The position numbers were made by a program, and so were the translations under genes. From contig PZJY01000004.1 of the NCBI GenBank assembly GCA_031472005.1, positions 1,772,556 through 1,836,555 on the forward strand: a stretch of DNA of 64,000 bases. The letters are read 5' to 3'. Position 1 is the first letter of the stretch, and each line of letters opens with the position of its first letter. This DNA comes from Tetracladium setigerum (lineage: Eukaryota > Ascomycota > Leotiomycetes > Helotiales). Positions 1-12,061 of this stretch are shown piece by piece. Below the pieces are notes generated by a model. That model was not told the origin of the DNA. It was given only the letters and a program-made list of their open reading frames with translations, and did no database searches.

Positions 1-707
1 AATGGTTGCTGATGCAGCTTTAAATTATCTGTCTGCTGGTAAGAAAAGGTTACAGGTCGCGAATTCCACTTTATTGACAATTGATAGGTAGAGACACAAC
101 TGCTCAAGCTCTAACTTGGGCGTTCTACCTCCTCATGAGACACCCGAAGATTCTCGAAAGAGTTTTACAAGAGGTCAATAGCCTTGTCTATCATATCCAG
201 GTTCCTGGTAGCGAACACCCAATCGACACCCCCAGTTTTCAACCGCTATCGCTTCCCTATACTACCTCTGTATTCTACGAAACATTGCGATTGTACCCGC
301 CCGTGCCCTTTGAGTTAAAGCAGTGCCAGAAAACAACTACTCTACCGGACGGGACATTTCTCCCAGATACATCCATAGTTATCTGGTGCATATGGGCAAT
401 GAATCGATCCAAACTGATCTGGGGCGAAAATGCAGATGATTTTGAGCCAGAAAGATGGCTCGAAAACGGAATCTTTGTATCAAGAACTGCGTTTGAGTAT
501 CCTGTCTTTAACGGAGGACCAAGAACTTGCTTGGGAAAGAAGATGGCCGAAAAAGTTGCAGTGCAAGTGATTGCAGCATTTGTTTTGGGATTTCAGTTTG
601 AGCCAATTGATGACAGAGAGAGGATCAGTAAGAACAGTCTTACGTTGCCAATGGAAGGAGGGCTGCCATGCCGTGTGAGACCTCGGAACAAGGTCACCAT
701 GAAATAA
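1..707 (+). CDS. Cytochrome P450, CYP52-like (3' part)
   Basis: Truncated by the window start. Exons 2..38 (5' end missing) and 88..707 join across a 49-nt intron (39-87) so that the I-helix reads LNYLSAGRDTTAQALTW, the oxygen-binding AGRDTT motif. Downstream are the K-helix ETLR, the PERF-region PERW and the heme loop FNGGPRTCLGKKMA with the axial Cys. The AGRDTT and FNGGPR wording resembles CYP52-type n-alkane and fatty-acid omega-hydroxylases, which are ER-anchored monooxygenases using a P450 reductase. The N-terminal anchor and substrate-recognition region lie outside the window, so the substrate cannot be judged. The next gene, an SDR on the same strand, could act on alcohol or ketone products, but this is only proximity. 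Confidence 0.9.
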
Positions 708-1048
708 GTAGAGCCCATTGTGGTCGTCTAAAATCATTGCAATGATCTCACACTTAGTGGCAGCCACATTGCCAGTACTTTGTCTTAACTCATAGAAGAA
801 TATGCGTACCTCAAAATGCATCTGTTTCTGATTGAACTCCCACTTCTCCCACGATTGCGCTTCTAGTAATCTACGCCGTTCCCGCCTTGCTAGAGACATT
901 ATTTCGTCTGCTCTGTATGAAAGAAATTCGGGGGAAATTGGCAACGACCAGAGAACATAGGCACTAACGTCATTCTCTACCTCTTTTGGTGATTTGTCAA
1001 CAAAAAGGCGTCTCGGTAAAAGTCAAGAGTCACGAAAGTGGGGTATAG

Positions 1049-1057
1049 TATATATAT
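1049..1057 (+). promoter_or_regulatory. TATA-like box of the SDR gene
   Basis: A TATATATAT run lies about 120 bp upstream of the SDR start codon in the otherwise featureless 708-1179 intergenic stretch, where no other feature is seen. Position fits a core promoter; no experimental support. Confidence 0.4.
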
Positions 1058-1179
1058 GTTGACACTGCAGAGTGACTCCTCCATCTTCCATCACACCTCT
1101 TGTCAATTATCGCCTCTTAATTTCGTTCATTGGGCTAATCAATTGTCATAAATCTTTACAGATCCTTAAGAAAAACAAA

Positions 1180-2169
1180 ATGGCAACTTCCTCTCTTGAC
1201 GTCAGCAGCCTCTTTAATGTCAATGGACTCGTCGCGGTGGTAACGGGAGGTGGATCTGGTTTAAAATTCTCATTGACCAAACTACAAAAAGAGATCATGC
1301 TAATTATTATTTTAGGGATCGGTTTAATGATGGCCAAAGCACTTGCTCTCAACGGCGCTCACAAAGTCTACATCATCGGCCGCCGCGAATCGGTCCTAAT
1401 CGCAGCCTCGAAATCAGTTCCCACCAACAACATTATCCCTCTAGTAGGAGACGTAACTTCAAAAGAATCACTCGCCTCTATTGTTGCGACAATCACCAAA
1501 GAAACCGGCTACATCAACGTTCTCGTAGCCAACTCTGGAATCTTAGGACCTCAATCCTCCATCCCGCCACCGCCTCCCAGCGCTATCACCATTCCCGAGT
1601 TCCAGAAGGCATGGGGAGAATCAACCATCGAAGAGTTCACCGAAACATTTAAAGTAAATACCGCTGCTGTATGGTTTTCAGTAGTCGCATTTCTGGGATT
1701 GCTAGATGAAGGTAACAAGAAAGGGAATGTAAGCCAGAAGAGTCAAGTCGTGGCAACAGGCAGTATCGCGGCGTTTAATCGACTACCCACTGGTGGCTAT
1801 GCTTATGGACAGAGCAAAGCTGCGACAACCCATTTGATGAAGATGTTGGCTGTTGGATTAGTGCCGTTTGGGATTCGTGCGAATGTTGTCGCGCCGGGAT
1901 GTAAGTTGGTTCTCTGTCATATCAGCTCCAATTAATTCTTACCTGACTCATTAATTCTCCTCTCTGTAGGGTTTCCATCTGATATGACAGCTGGTATAGC
2001 TAGTGATGGGGTGTATCCAAAAGAGAAAATCCCACTTCAACGATTTGGGACGGAGGAGGAGATGGCTGGCACAATTCTGTACTTGACAAGCAAAGCAGGT
2101 GCATATTGTAGTGGAAGTGTCATGCTGATTGATGGAGGGAGGTTGGCCGTTCATCCTGCTACTTTCTGA
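1180..2169 (+). CDS. Short-chain dehydrogenase/reductase
   Basis: Exons 1180..1258, 1316..1900 and 1970..2169 encode 287 residues. The first splice creates TGGGSGIGL at residues 22-30, the Rossmann NAD(P)-binding loop; the second gives VAPGWFPSDMT. The catalytic Tyr190-x-x-x-Lys194 lies in YAYGQSKAA, and LVANSGI replaces the usual NNAG. This is a classical SDR, close in style to fungal 3-oxoacyl-ACP-reductase/RhlG-like enzymes; substrate unknown. The start is the ATG in ACAAAATGG; an upstream in-frame ATG at 1072 exists but adds a non-SDR leader. Intron 1 is 57 nt, a multiple of three and stop-free, so it can be read through, but retention would break the cofactor loop. It follows the P450 in tandem, about 470 bp apart. 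Confidence 0.92.
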
Positions 2170-5100
2170 GCGAAAATGGAGGAATAATCGATTCTCAGTA
2201 ACCAGAGACCTGCGAATCTGGTGGTACGATATGAAGCGTGTCAATATAACGGTTTCACACCATGGTTTCACAACTTCAAAATCATATCAGGAACATTCTC
2301 TCCCTGAATTGCATTTCTGTTACACACCCAATGTCCTTGAAGTCAACAGATAATCTAAAATTGGAGTAAGTTCCTCTCTCTTCCGACAATTTGTAAATTA
2401 TCTGATGGGTGATTTTGTTACGAATACAAACGTGATTCAGAAATAATGGTCTTGGTAGTATAAGCTTCACGTGAACCAGTTCAGACACCTCAGTCATCAT
2501 ATCAAGAGACTTCAACGGCCCGCAGATAGAAAATCCGGGGAACGCGGGGAAGCTTGTCTGTGTCATGGGGACGACTGGTTTGTGTGGCTGTCGTCCTGCC
2601 CAGATAGGCAGTTCTTCGCGTCTAGCTTTTACAGTAAGACAGATATCAGTTCCACAAACGAAGCCAGGTACAGGGCTCTCGAAATAAGATGAGACTCATC
2701 AGTTTGTTCTTGAAGCCCAAAAATGGGCACACAATCAAACCTAGATCTAAGTTGATATGGACAACCGGAACGGATGTTTAGGCTAGAATAGGTCCTACAG
2801 AAGATATACCTGCGATAAATCCTTTCTCGAGTGAAGAACTTGAGGCTGAGTCCAGAAAAAAATGACGCGCATGTCTGTTTCTAAAAAGGATTACATTATG
2901 CGCGCGCATGCAAAAATAATTTGGGTCTGGGATTTCTCTTTAGATGGTATGGAGATCATGGGAGTGGCGGAACGATCTATTTAGCATAAATAATGAAGAG
3001 AAGTTGATTCTTTGGTAGCGAAGGTACCTGGTGGGGTGTACTTGATCAGGAGACCGGCGATACGGAGGTACTTTATTTTTTTTTTCACAATTTCAATCTG
3101 ACAATACATACGAGGGGCCGAGATAGACCGCTCATCTGTTCATCTGATCTTTTGCATTCTAGCCTTTCGGAGGAGAGGCGATAGATAGGGGATGCTCTGT
3201 CCGTGACGAAAGAAGATTTGAAAGTAAGAATTCTAAGCACAAACGAGGGCGCGTAGTCTTTAGATGCGGTGTATGAATCGCAAGGGTGTAAAGAGAACAT
3301 ACCAATTTCAGTGATTGTCCCATTAAAAATGTATTTGTGAGAGAGAATAGTCACAGATCTCGCCACTTTCAGCTGCATTTGTGTAGAACAATTCATCTAT
3401 CTCTATTGCAGATGACATCTGGAAAGCACCAGCCACTCTTGGCTATTTTTTAGGGCTTCGGATCTCCAGACCGAGAGAAGTGGTGATGTGCATCCTAATT
3501 AGTGTCTTTGTGTGGAGGATATTCGTGGCGTATGCAACTTTTGAAGTGGACCTTCCTCCGACAAACTCTCGTACGAAATTGAACCCCTCGGTAACTGCTG
3601 ATAAAAAGACGTGAAGACTTAGATGAAAAAAAGTGTGATGGAATGATCAGCCCTGTCGTGTCATATGTTGAAGTATAGTAATCTCAATCAAAAGATCATC
3701 AGGGTGCTGTTCCCCAAATTATTGATATGCGTATGGGATTTATGAATAGCTTCATGAATCTGATGAGCTTCAAATTTTTCTCATGTGAAATATGACGTAC
3801 GTGTTTGACGATATATTACTTGAGGTACTCACCTTGCATGTTGTAATGAAGTGTTAGCTTAATTAATGTACGCAACATGGAAATAGAGAAGGTTGCGAAT
3901 GTAGTTCTCAAGATCGCAATTGACGGACCCTCAATCCGTTGTGGCAAATCTCAAAAATTAGACTCCCCACGATAGCCACCTGAAAAGTCAGGAGTTCTCG
4001 TGGGGGAGAAGATTTTCGCGGAGACTTCCTCAGACTCTACATTCCGCAGTTGAAAAGTCGAGAACTACAAAGCAAATGCATATTATTCAGCCACCTCATT
4101 GCCACTTGCAATCTAATGAAGGAGAGGCGAAAGATACTAATGTACATCGTGTAGATGGAATCGGAAGTTTGAGACCAAGGGTAATATATTTCTCTTGAGT
4201 TCAAGATCCGCTGGCGAATTTCCGACAATTAATCTAACAACACCAACGGTACAAAGGTACCACCAGTGTTGACTGGGTAGAGACTTTCGTGTGGAGTCGA
4301 GGATACTTGTCTCGGTCAGCTGAAGAGAAAAGGGACCGTGTTGGCAGTGCTGAGATACCTAAGGTACCTGTACCTCACTTTAGGCGCAGCATGCCGTTGT
4401 TTAATATGTTGGCTTTGTGGGCGTTGTGTTGTGTAGATGATGAGAGCCCCTGCCCTGCCCCTGGTACGACGACCCTGAAATGCTCCGAGTTGTTTCTCCG
4501 ATTCCGAGATCATGGGGTCGCTTCCCCACAATCTGAAAATTCACGGAGTTGACGGTCCGCTAAAAGAGCCAAAACACTCCGAACGTTAAACAATATATGG
4601 AAATGAAGGGAGTGGCAAGCAGACCAACATCAAACAAAAATACACAGGCATACTGTAGCAGATTCAGAAGTCAGATAGGATCAAGAACTCAAATCGCAAA
4701 AAACAAAAAAAAAAAAACAAAAACAATTCTGCAAATTGTCCCCCTGTGAGCAAAATGTTTGCCTCGTCTAGGTCATGAGTACTTGATCGCGACAAAACCT
4801 CCGAAAATCTCAAGCAGATGACCAACATGAGATGATAAAACTAGAGAGAGTGTAGAATGTGGGTCCCACGGACCGAAATTTGCGTTGTAATCATATAAAA
4901 TATATAGTATTTATCGCACTTGATCAAATGGGCATTTAGCCTGAACGGCGAGCGACCCAATTAGGTCACCAGAGGAAGAGGCTAGATCAACATACCAGGA
5001 ACACGTACAACAGCAGTCGGCATTTGATTTAGCGTTTCCCCGCCTATGGGGTCGACAGGTAGCATTGGCCAATGTATGGGGTATCGAGGAGGAAGTGGTT

Positions 5101-5909
5101 GCAACGCCAAGTATATGGGAGAAGGAGAGCACGCTGAACCTTCCATTCGTGGCATTTCTATCTCGAACAGAGCCGCCCGCCTAACTTCGTGAAAGGCTTA
5201 CTGCTCTTGGACCAACTTAGAACATCGGCAGTCGTACGATCATGAATTAGGAGAATCGTCCATGGCTTGGCCTATCGTATTGCAGCACTAAAGTTCTGAC
5301 AAGCAACATCTCGCACAGAACAACATACACATTAGAAGAGAGAATAATAGTAATAATAAATTCAACTAGTCCCAAATTTGATGGTAAAGTGAGCTGGTTC
5401 TGTCATGATTGTGCTGTAGGGAGGAGCGCCGAGGAGCCCTGATTCATGCAAGGTACGATTCGCCTCCTCGGGTAATAAAGATAGGGACTGTGGGGAACTG
5501 TAGACAAAACAAACAGATCAAGCCTTCAATTGGGCAACTCCTCATAGCTCGCTTGAACCCCAGGTCGCTAGACTATTTGCGGCTCGCTGCCTCCGAGTTG
5601 TCGTTACTCCGAAACAAATTACTTAGCGCGGTACATGTGGCCGCATCCAAACGACTTTCTTAATCCCTCGACATAGGGCATCTGACATATTGTCAACTTC
5701 ACTGGAAGCAGATCCTCTAGGCGCCCCTACCAAGCTTTGTGGGGCACCAGCCCTCAGACTATTCCGGCTGCTTTCACTCCGCCCGGCTACGTCCCCGCAA
5801 TCCCATATTCAGTCTCCTGAGCATCAGACGAAGACAGAGCTTCATCGTGAAGGGTCTGGGACACTATCCTGTCAATCCGAAGTCAGGCCTCTAGTGTGGC
5901 AAACCTTGA
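2170..5909. other. Gene-poor 3.7-kb stretch
   Basis: No reading frame of convincing length, domain or splice pattern was found on either strand. It is AT-rich in parts, with poly-T (about 3070) and poly-A (about 4700) tracts. It ends in the GH7 promoter. No terminal repeats or transposase remnants were recognised. Confidence 0.5.
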
Positions 5910-5917
5910 TATATAAG
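5910..5917 (+). promoter_or_regulatory. TATA box of the cellobiohydrolase gene
   Basis: TATATAAG lies about 90 bp before the ATG and is followed by a CT/CA-rich leader, typical of a strongly expressed fungal secreted-enzyme gene. Confidence 0.55.
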
Positions 5918-6005
5918 AGGACTTGAAGTCCCCCGTTCAAATTCCTTCTTCACCTCCCACATCAACATCCAAACCATCACCACTATCAACACTCCAGTCT
6001 TCATC

Positions 6006-7927
6006 ATGCTGTCCCGTGTCTTCGCCTTCGCTTCCCTCCTTATTGCGGCTCAGGCCCAAAAGGTTGGTACTGTCACTGCTGAGAACCATCCTGCTTTGAC
6101 CGTCAGCAAATGTACCGCAAGCGGTTGCACAACCTCTGCTCAGTCTGTTGTCCTCGATTCCAACTGGAGATGGCTCCATCAAGCTACCGGTGGAACCACC
6201 AACTGCTACACTGGAAACACCTGGAACGCCGCTCTCTGCCCCAACAACGCAGCTTGCGCCGCTAACTGCGCTCTTGATGGTGCTGATTACTCGAACACCT
6301 ACGGAATCACCACCACTGGCAATGCTCTCCGACTCAACTTCGTCACCCAGTCTGCCCAGAAGAACGTTGGATCCCGAACATACTTGATGGCTGCAGGAAG
6401 CACCACTCAATACCAATCCTTCAACCTTTTGGCTGCTGAGTTCACCTTCACTGTCGATGTTTCCAAGCTTCCTTGCGGTTTGAACGGTGCCCTCTACTTC
6501 TCCCAGATGGATGCCGATGGTGGAATGGCCAAGAACCCCACCAACTTGGCTGGTGCTAAATACGGAACCGGTTACTGTGATGCTCAATGCCCACGTGATC
6601 TCAAGTTCATCAACGGCGCTGTAAGCTTTTTGCAACTTAGACACATTAGCTAGTATACTGACAAGATTTGCAGGCCAACGTCGAGGGATGGGTTCCAGCA
6701 ACCAACAGTGTCAACTCTGGTACCGGTACCTATGGTGCTTGCTGTAACGAGATGGATATCTGGGAGGCCAACTCTCTCGCTAACGCATACACTCCGTATG
6801 TTAGCCCTGCGAAAAAACGATTCAACTGATATACTGACAAGATTTCTAGTCACCCTTGCGACAGCCCCAACGGTCTCGACAAGTGCACTGGTCTCGACTG
6901 CGGTGTTGGAGACAGATACGCCTCCAAGTGCGATGCCGACGGATGTGACATCAACCCCTACAGAATGGGCAACCTCGACTTCTATGGCCCAGGCAAGCTC
7001 ATCAACACCAACCTCCCTCTCACCGTCGTCACCCAATTCATCACCAACACCGGAACCGCCACTGGTACCCTCGTTGACATCAAGCGATTCTATGTCCAGA
7101 ATGGTGTCACATACTCCAGCCCTGGATCCAAGATTCCAGGTATCACCGGAAACTCCATCAATGATGCTTTCTGCGCCACCCAAAAGTCCGTCTTCGGCGA
7201 GGCTCACAACAAGTACCAAGACAAGGGAGGTCTTGCCAAGCAAGGAGAGGCTCTCAAGAACAGCGTTCTCGTCATGTCCATCTGGGATGATTACTTCGTC
7301 AACATGCTCTGGCTCAACTCTGCCTTCCCTCTTGAGGCTGATCCAGCCGCTCCAGGTGTCACCCGTGGACCTTGCTCTCGTACATCCGGTGTTCCTGCAG
7401 AGGTTGAGGCCAACTCCCCCAACGCCTATGTCATCTTCTCTGACATCAGATGGGGTCCTATCAACTCCACCTTCCCATGGCAAAACGTTGTTAACCCAGA
7501 TGGCCCAACCACCCCAGTTACCACCTCTGTAAGTTCCGATGTCATTCCTTTGTAAAAAGCAATTTGCTAACTCATCTTGTAACCAGTCCCGCACATCTAC
7601 TTCCTCTGCTACCACCACCCGCACCACTACCCCAGTTGTTGTCACCACCACAACCCGATCGACCACAACTTCCGTCCGAACTACCACCACATCTGCCGTT
7701 GTTACTACAACCCGCAGCACCGTAAGTAATCTCTTGCTACTAGAAGTACTGAAAGAATCACATGCTGACCAGTATTGTAACAGACTGCCGCACCAACCAC
7801 CACTGGTAGCACTGGCCTTGCCAACCGATGGGACAAATGTGGAGGACAGGACTGGACTGGACCAACTGCCTGTGTCGCACCATGGGTTTGCACATACAGC
7901 AACCAATGGTACTCCCAGTGCTTGTAA
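6006..7927 (+). CDS. cbh1: GH7 cellobiohydrolase with C-terminal CBM1
   Basis: Five exons (6006..6620, 6674..6795, 6850..7528, 7587..7721, 7784..7927) give 564 residues. Secreted: a signal peptide (MLSRVFAFASLLIAAQA) is followed by the GH7 domain to about residue 470. The catalytic motif NEMDIWEAN supplies Glu231, Asp233 and Glu236 (retaining nucleophile and acid/base). A Thr/Ser-rich linker encoded largely by exon 4 leads to a fungal cellulose-binding module ending CTYSNQWYSQCL. The enzyme releases cellobiose processively from chain ends of crystalline cellulose. Linker exon and CBM exon are separated by introns, consistent with module shuffling. Introns 1 and 2 share an identical 16-mer near their 3' ends. 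An antisense open frame across the gene is a codon-bias shadow. Confidence 0.97.
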
Positions 7928-8621
7928 GAAAAGCAATCGGCGCGTCCCGAGGTCTCCCGCGAGACTGAAGACGAAGAAAAACGGTGTATATATGAGAAGA
8001 AATGGTTTTGTACATAGATTGACACTTGCGGCTTCACCTTCTTTTGTATTTAGTCTCTGGTCGTTATCGAAAAAGAAAATGTAGGAGATTGATCGGAGGA
8101 AAAAGGGGCATTGGAAAAAAAAGACGTAGCATAGCTTGAATTTCAATCCTTTGTTTCGCCTATCAAGAGTTCAAGAACATTTGATAATTGATAAGACCTC
8201 GAAAGCTCGAAATCCACATAACTGTAGCTCGATTTCATCTCAAAGGTTGATCAATTCGATCTCGCAAAAGGGTTTAGCAATGACAAAGTAGCCGTGACAA
8301 GATAAATGAAATGCACCATAATAACAACGACTAAAAGTGCAAAATTCGAAAAATTAAACCCTCTTCAAAAATAGATGCCCTAAAAAAGATAAGAAGATGC
8401 GAAAGATGTGGCAACGGAGTGATCTAGATGAAAGTAGGAAGTGGAAAGAGCAGAAGCTGATGAGAGTGACGTTCCAATCCACTGATCCATTAGCGTGTTC
8501 TCATGCCAAGTCTTGGCGAGTCATCCTTGGCATAATTTATTCCCCTCCAGATTCTGTCCAGCGTTTCTCAAATTTCTACTCACAGTCCCAATTGACGAAA
8601 CTCACTCCCAAACCCGCGACA
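7928..8621. other. 3' region of the GH7 gene and bud22 promoter
   Basis: AT-rich DNA with no recognised gene. Presumed terminator of the upstream gene and promoter of bud22; an open frame running into bud22 from 8397 has no independent start evidence. Confidence 0.4.
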
Positions 8622-10101
8622 ATGCCCAAACGAAAACGCGAATCCAATGAACAGTACAACTCCTTCCGAGCCTCTAAAGTCCGCAAGCAAGATGTCCTCC
8701 AAAAGTACACCCAGAGCAAAAAACTGCTACATCGAGCACTCAAAACCGCCAAAGGATTTGAACGCCAGAAGCTAGGGAAACGTCTTAAACTGGCCAAGTC
8801 AGAGAGCAAAATTCCCGATATCATAAGGATAAACAGGGAGATTGAGGCTTTGAAGACCTTAGATCTGGACAAGGTGACGGACGGGGTTCTGAACAAGAGT
8901 CTTTTAAAGGTCAAGGCCTTTGCGGAGAATGAGAACTTGCCCGAGGAGGTGAGGGTGGAGGGTGCGAAGCCAGAGGGCTCGGAGGAAGAAATTGCGGCGT
9001 GGAGAAATGTGGTTAGTGGGATGTGTAATATGAAGCAAGTGAAGGGGGTAATAGAGAGTTCGGTGGAGGGAATGTATGCCGCACTTGCGATTCCGAAGCC
9101 CGTGAAAGGAGGGAAGAAAGAAGCTACGAAGGGATATTAAAAAATGATTTGGCGGTGACAGCTGAGGCTCCACAGACAACGACGAGTCGGGAGATGGGAG
9201 ATGTAGGTGTCGAACCTGAGTGGGAAGGATTTGATTCGGAAGTTGAGGGAGACATAGAAATGGAAGACGCAGAGGATGCAGAGGACGAATCCGGATCTGG
9301 AGACGAGGAGGAAGAGGACGACGAGGACGACGAGGATATAAAGTATGACTCTCTGGACGAGGACGAAATATCCCGCTACGAAGCGCTCCTTGGAGGTTCT
9401 TCGGACGAAGAGAGTTTCGATGAAGCAGAGTACTTCAAGAATCGTTCCTCAAAACCTCAAATCGCAACCCGAACATCTCTCTCCCCCTCAAGATCGCTAT
9501 CTCTATCACCATCTCCAGAAGTAGACACAAATATCGAGGCGGAACCAATTTTAGAATCAGACTCGGATTCTGAGCTGTCAGCCTCCATCCCCGCCTCCAA
9601 AACGAAGACCAAATCCAAGAAAGCCGCCCCACCGCCCACACCAAAAGGATCAACCTTTCTCCCCACCTTAATGGGTGGCTACTGGTCTGGAACTGAGTCC
9701 TCAGCCTCCGATATCGAGGATCTCCCCTCCCATGCTATTCGCAAGAACCGACCAGGTCAAGCAGCCCGCCGAGCAATCTGGGAAAAGAAATACGGCACTG
9801 GAGCTAATCACATCAAGAGCGGGCAAGGATCCGTGGCCGACAAGGGGAAGGGAGGAAAAGATGATGGGTGGGATGGCAAAAGGGGTGCTAAGGATGGAAG
9901 GAGAGGTCGGGACGAGGTGGCCAGGTTACCGGAGTGAATGCGCGAGCTCTTCCTGCGAATTCTTCGAGAGGAAGAGGAGGTGCGATGCCAGCGAAGAAGG
10001 ATGATGAGGGACCTTTGCATCCGAGTTGGCAGGCTGCTAAGAAGGCGAAGGAGAATGAGAAGACGGCCAAGTTTACAGGGAAGAAGGTTACTTTTGACTA
10101 A
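8622..10101 (+). CDS. bud22: BUD22-domain ribosome biogenesis protein (two frame breaks)
   Basis: The N-terminal part (MPKRKRESNEQ..., basic helical, with LNKSLLKVKAF) and the C-terminal part (RPGQAARRAIWEKKYG, then LHPSWQAAKKAKE and GKKVTFD) are hallmarks of the BUD22/SRFBP1 family, a nucleolar factor for small-subunit rRNA maturation in yeast. They are joined by an acidic, Asp/Glu-rich linker. The frame breaks twice: near 9110-9148 (frame 0 to 2) and near 9890-9930 (frame 2 to 1). Both equal one missing base; with two bases added the total is 1482 nt, 493 residues, the expected architecture. No GT-AG intron fits either place. Likely sequence errors rather than a pseudogene, but unproven. 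Convergent with the type III PKS. Confidence 0.85.
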
Positions 10102-10535
10102 AGTACAGAGAGCTACTCATTTCTCAAACAGGAACAAGAGACTCTCAATTTATAGAACCACAAAACACAAAGATACCCCAAAGACAAAAGAATTCAAGAC
10201 ATTTCTCCGCTTCTCTCATATTATCTAAATCGACATACAAAGATACGGACAGTTCATCGAAGTGACTGTTCGTCTTTGACTTTAGACAAACGACCCTTTA
10301 ACTCCAACTTCTTTCTTACTCTTCTCTATAAATGGTAGGAAAGTTCTCATCACCCCTGCAATACCATCACCACACCTCGCTTCTAACAATCGTCTGACAT
10401 GAACATCCCCAAACCTATCTTATGTGACCTCCATCATGATTCGTGCCTTGGCCGAACAAGGATTCGCATGTCATGCTTACTCCCCCATCAGCAACATTAC
10501 CATTTAAGCATAACGGTCACCCGCCTCTCTACCTT
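10102..10535. other. Convergent 3' intergenic region
   Basis: Lies between the stop codons of bud22 and the type III PKS. AT-rich, no gene seen; presumably both 3' UTRs. Confidence 0.4.
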
Positions 10536-12061
10536 TTAGTCTAAATCAACTCCATTCAACGCCTCACTCAAGCTATCGACGTTGTCTGACCTGCTCGCGG
10601 AATTAATGTTGCCTGGCTGCTCACCCTCATCATCACTTCTACTCCCCTCACTCTCCGTCTCAGGCGGCGTCATCTCTCCATTACCAGCGCCAACCAAACT
10701 CCTCTTTACATGCCTTAAATTCCTCTTCAATAAACCCATTTCTACCGCAATCCCCGGGCCAAATGCACAAGCGACTACAAACTCCTTTACCACTCCTCCG
10801 GGTGCAACTTCATCCATATCTTTCTCGCGCATGCGATCCATCACGCTGAAAATCGTGGCCGAGGAGGAGTTTCCATGGTTTATATATGTGTCATAGGAAG
10901 CACGCATATGCTCAGGAGTGATAGACATCGCGCGTTCAACGCCAGAGAGGATAGTTGCGCCGCCGGGATGAAGAGCCCAGTCGAAGTCCGCAGCGTTCCT
11001 GTAGGATGGTGGAAGGTTGGGAAGAGTTGAGAGCAGAGTCTCGAAGGCCGGAGCTACAGCTGCTGCTGCCAATTTTGGGACTCTTGGGGTGAGCACGACT
11101 TTCCATCCTATATTTTGTACTCGGTTAGGTACTGTTGTTTTTGTCCAGAATTCTGACTCGAGCATTCGGCTAATTCGCTAAAGAGTAGAAAGGAGGGGGT
11201 GGTAAACAAACCTTTGGGATCAACATCAAAGCCCAAATCTACCTCGCTATCAGGAATTATCCTGTGGTCCCATCCCAATAACTCATAAACTGGCTCGGCG
11301 GTTTCATCGATCCCGTTACTCAAAACCAATGCGCTCGCACAGTCACTAAACAGCGTTATGCCAATTCGAGTCTCCCCAGTCTCAATAACGCTGTCCAACT
11401 CGCTTCGTACCATGGTACTACTGATCTCCAAGGCAACGACTAGAATCCTCGCTTTCTTTCGGCGAAATGTCGATCCCAATGCTAAGTTCGCGGCAGTCCG
11501 TAGAGCTGCTAAACCACCACTGCAACCTACCCCATGTAAGAGGACTTTCTCAACTGTTTGTGTCATACCCAGCGCCTTACACACGAAGTGATCGAAACCG
11601 GGGTTGGCACTGTTGGTACAGGTGGTGGATACAACATGTGTGATGTCCAATGGGGAAAGTTGAGCTTCGTCGAGGGCTTTTCGTGCTGCCGTTACAGCGA
11701 GGGGACGCCATCTTCGAAGAATATTTGGTGGAGTTCGGTGATGGAGGGGGCAGTTGGTGAAGTGGCTACGAAATGGGTTGTGTCGCCGACGGCAGAGCGT
11801 GAGTCAATCCCTGTGTATTGGTTTATGAGGAGGACTTTGTTGATTCTGGATGGCGGAGTTTTCAGTAGGTTTCTTCCAAAAGGAAGGAGGGAATTAAACG
11901 AACGCTGGTGTGACTGGATAATGACGCTCGCAAATTGTGTTTAGATCTTCGGGGACGAGGTTGAAGGGAGGGTATTCACGGCCAATTCCTGTTATGGATA
12001 GATTGAGTTCGCCAAAGGTATTTTTGGTGGCACCTTGGGGAGGAGGCGCTGCTTCGGCCAT
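10536..12061 (-). CDS. Type III polyketide synthase (chalcone synthase-like, one frame break)
   Basis: Reverse-strand exons 12061..11904, 11845..11212 and 11107..10536. The catalytic triad is complete: Cys161 in GVGCSGGLAAL, His311 in WALHPGG, Asn344 in YINHGNSS. Such enzymes extend acyl-CoA starters with malonyl-CoA to pyrones or alkylresorcinols in the cytosol. In exon 2, at about 11699-11704, the frame breaks between EDGVP and LAVTAARKALDEAQ; one added base gives 1365 nt and 454 residues, so a single-base deletion in a GGGG (+ strand) run is likely. The last 70 or so residues form a Ser/acidic tail beyond the thiolase fold. Related enzymes are described from Botrytis and Sclerotinia. Intron 1 starts GTTCGT, a weak donor, but the joined sequence RHYPVTPAINKVLLINQYTG fits the family. 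Confidence 0.9.

Noticed and set aside
5934..5945. GTTCAAATTCC resembling a tRNA B box
   Set aside because: No acceptor stem pairing or proper A box at the right distance; it sits in the GH7 leader.
6650..8146. 498-residue open frame on the minus strand across the GH7 gene
   Set aside because: It is antisense to a clear five-exon cellobiohydrolase; the frame stays open because of the GC-biased codon use on the other strand, and its product is low-complexity Val/Gly/Asp.
9128..9148. Programmed -1 frameshifting in bud22 at the A-rich run
   Set aside because: The stop of the first frame precedes any usable slippery heptamer, and a second unrelated break exists downstream; a missing base explains both more simply.
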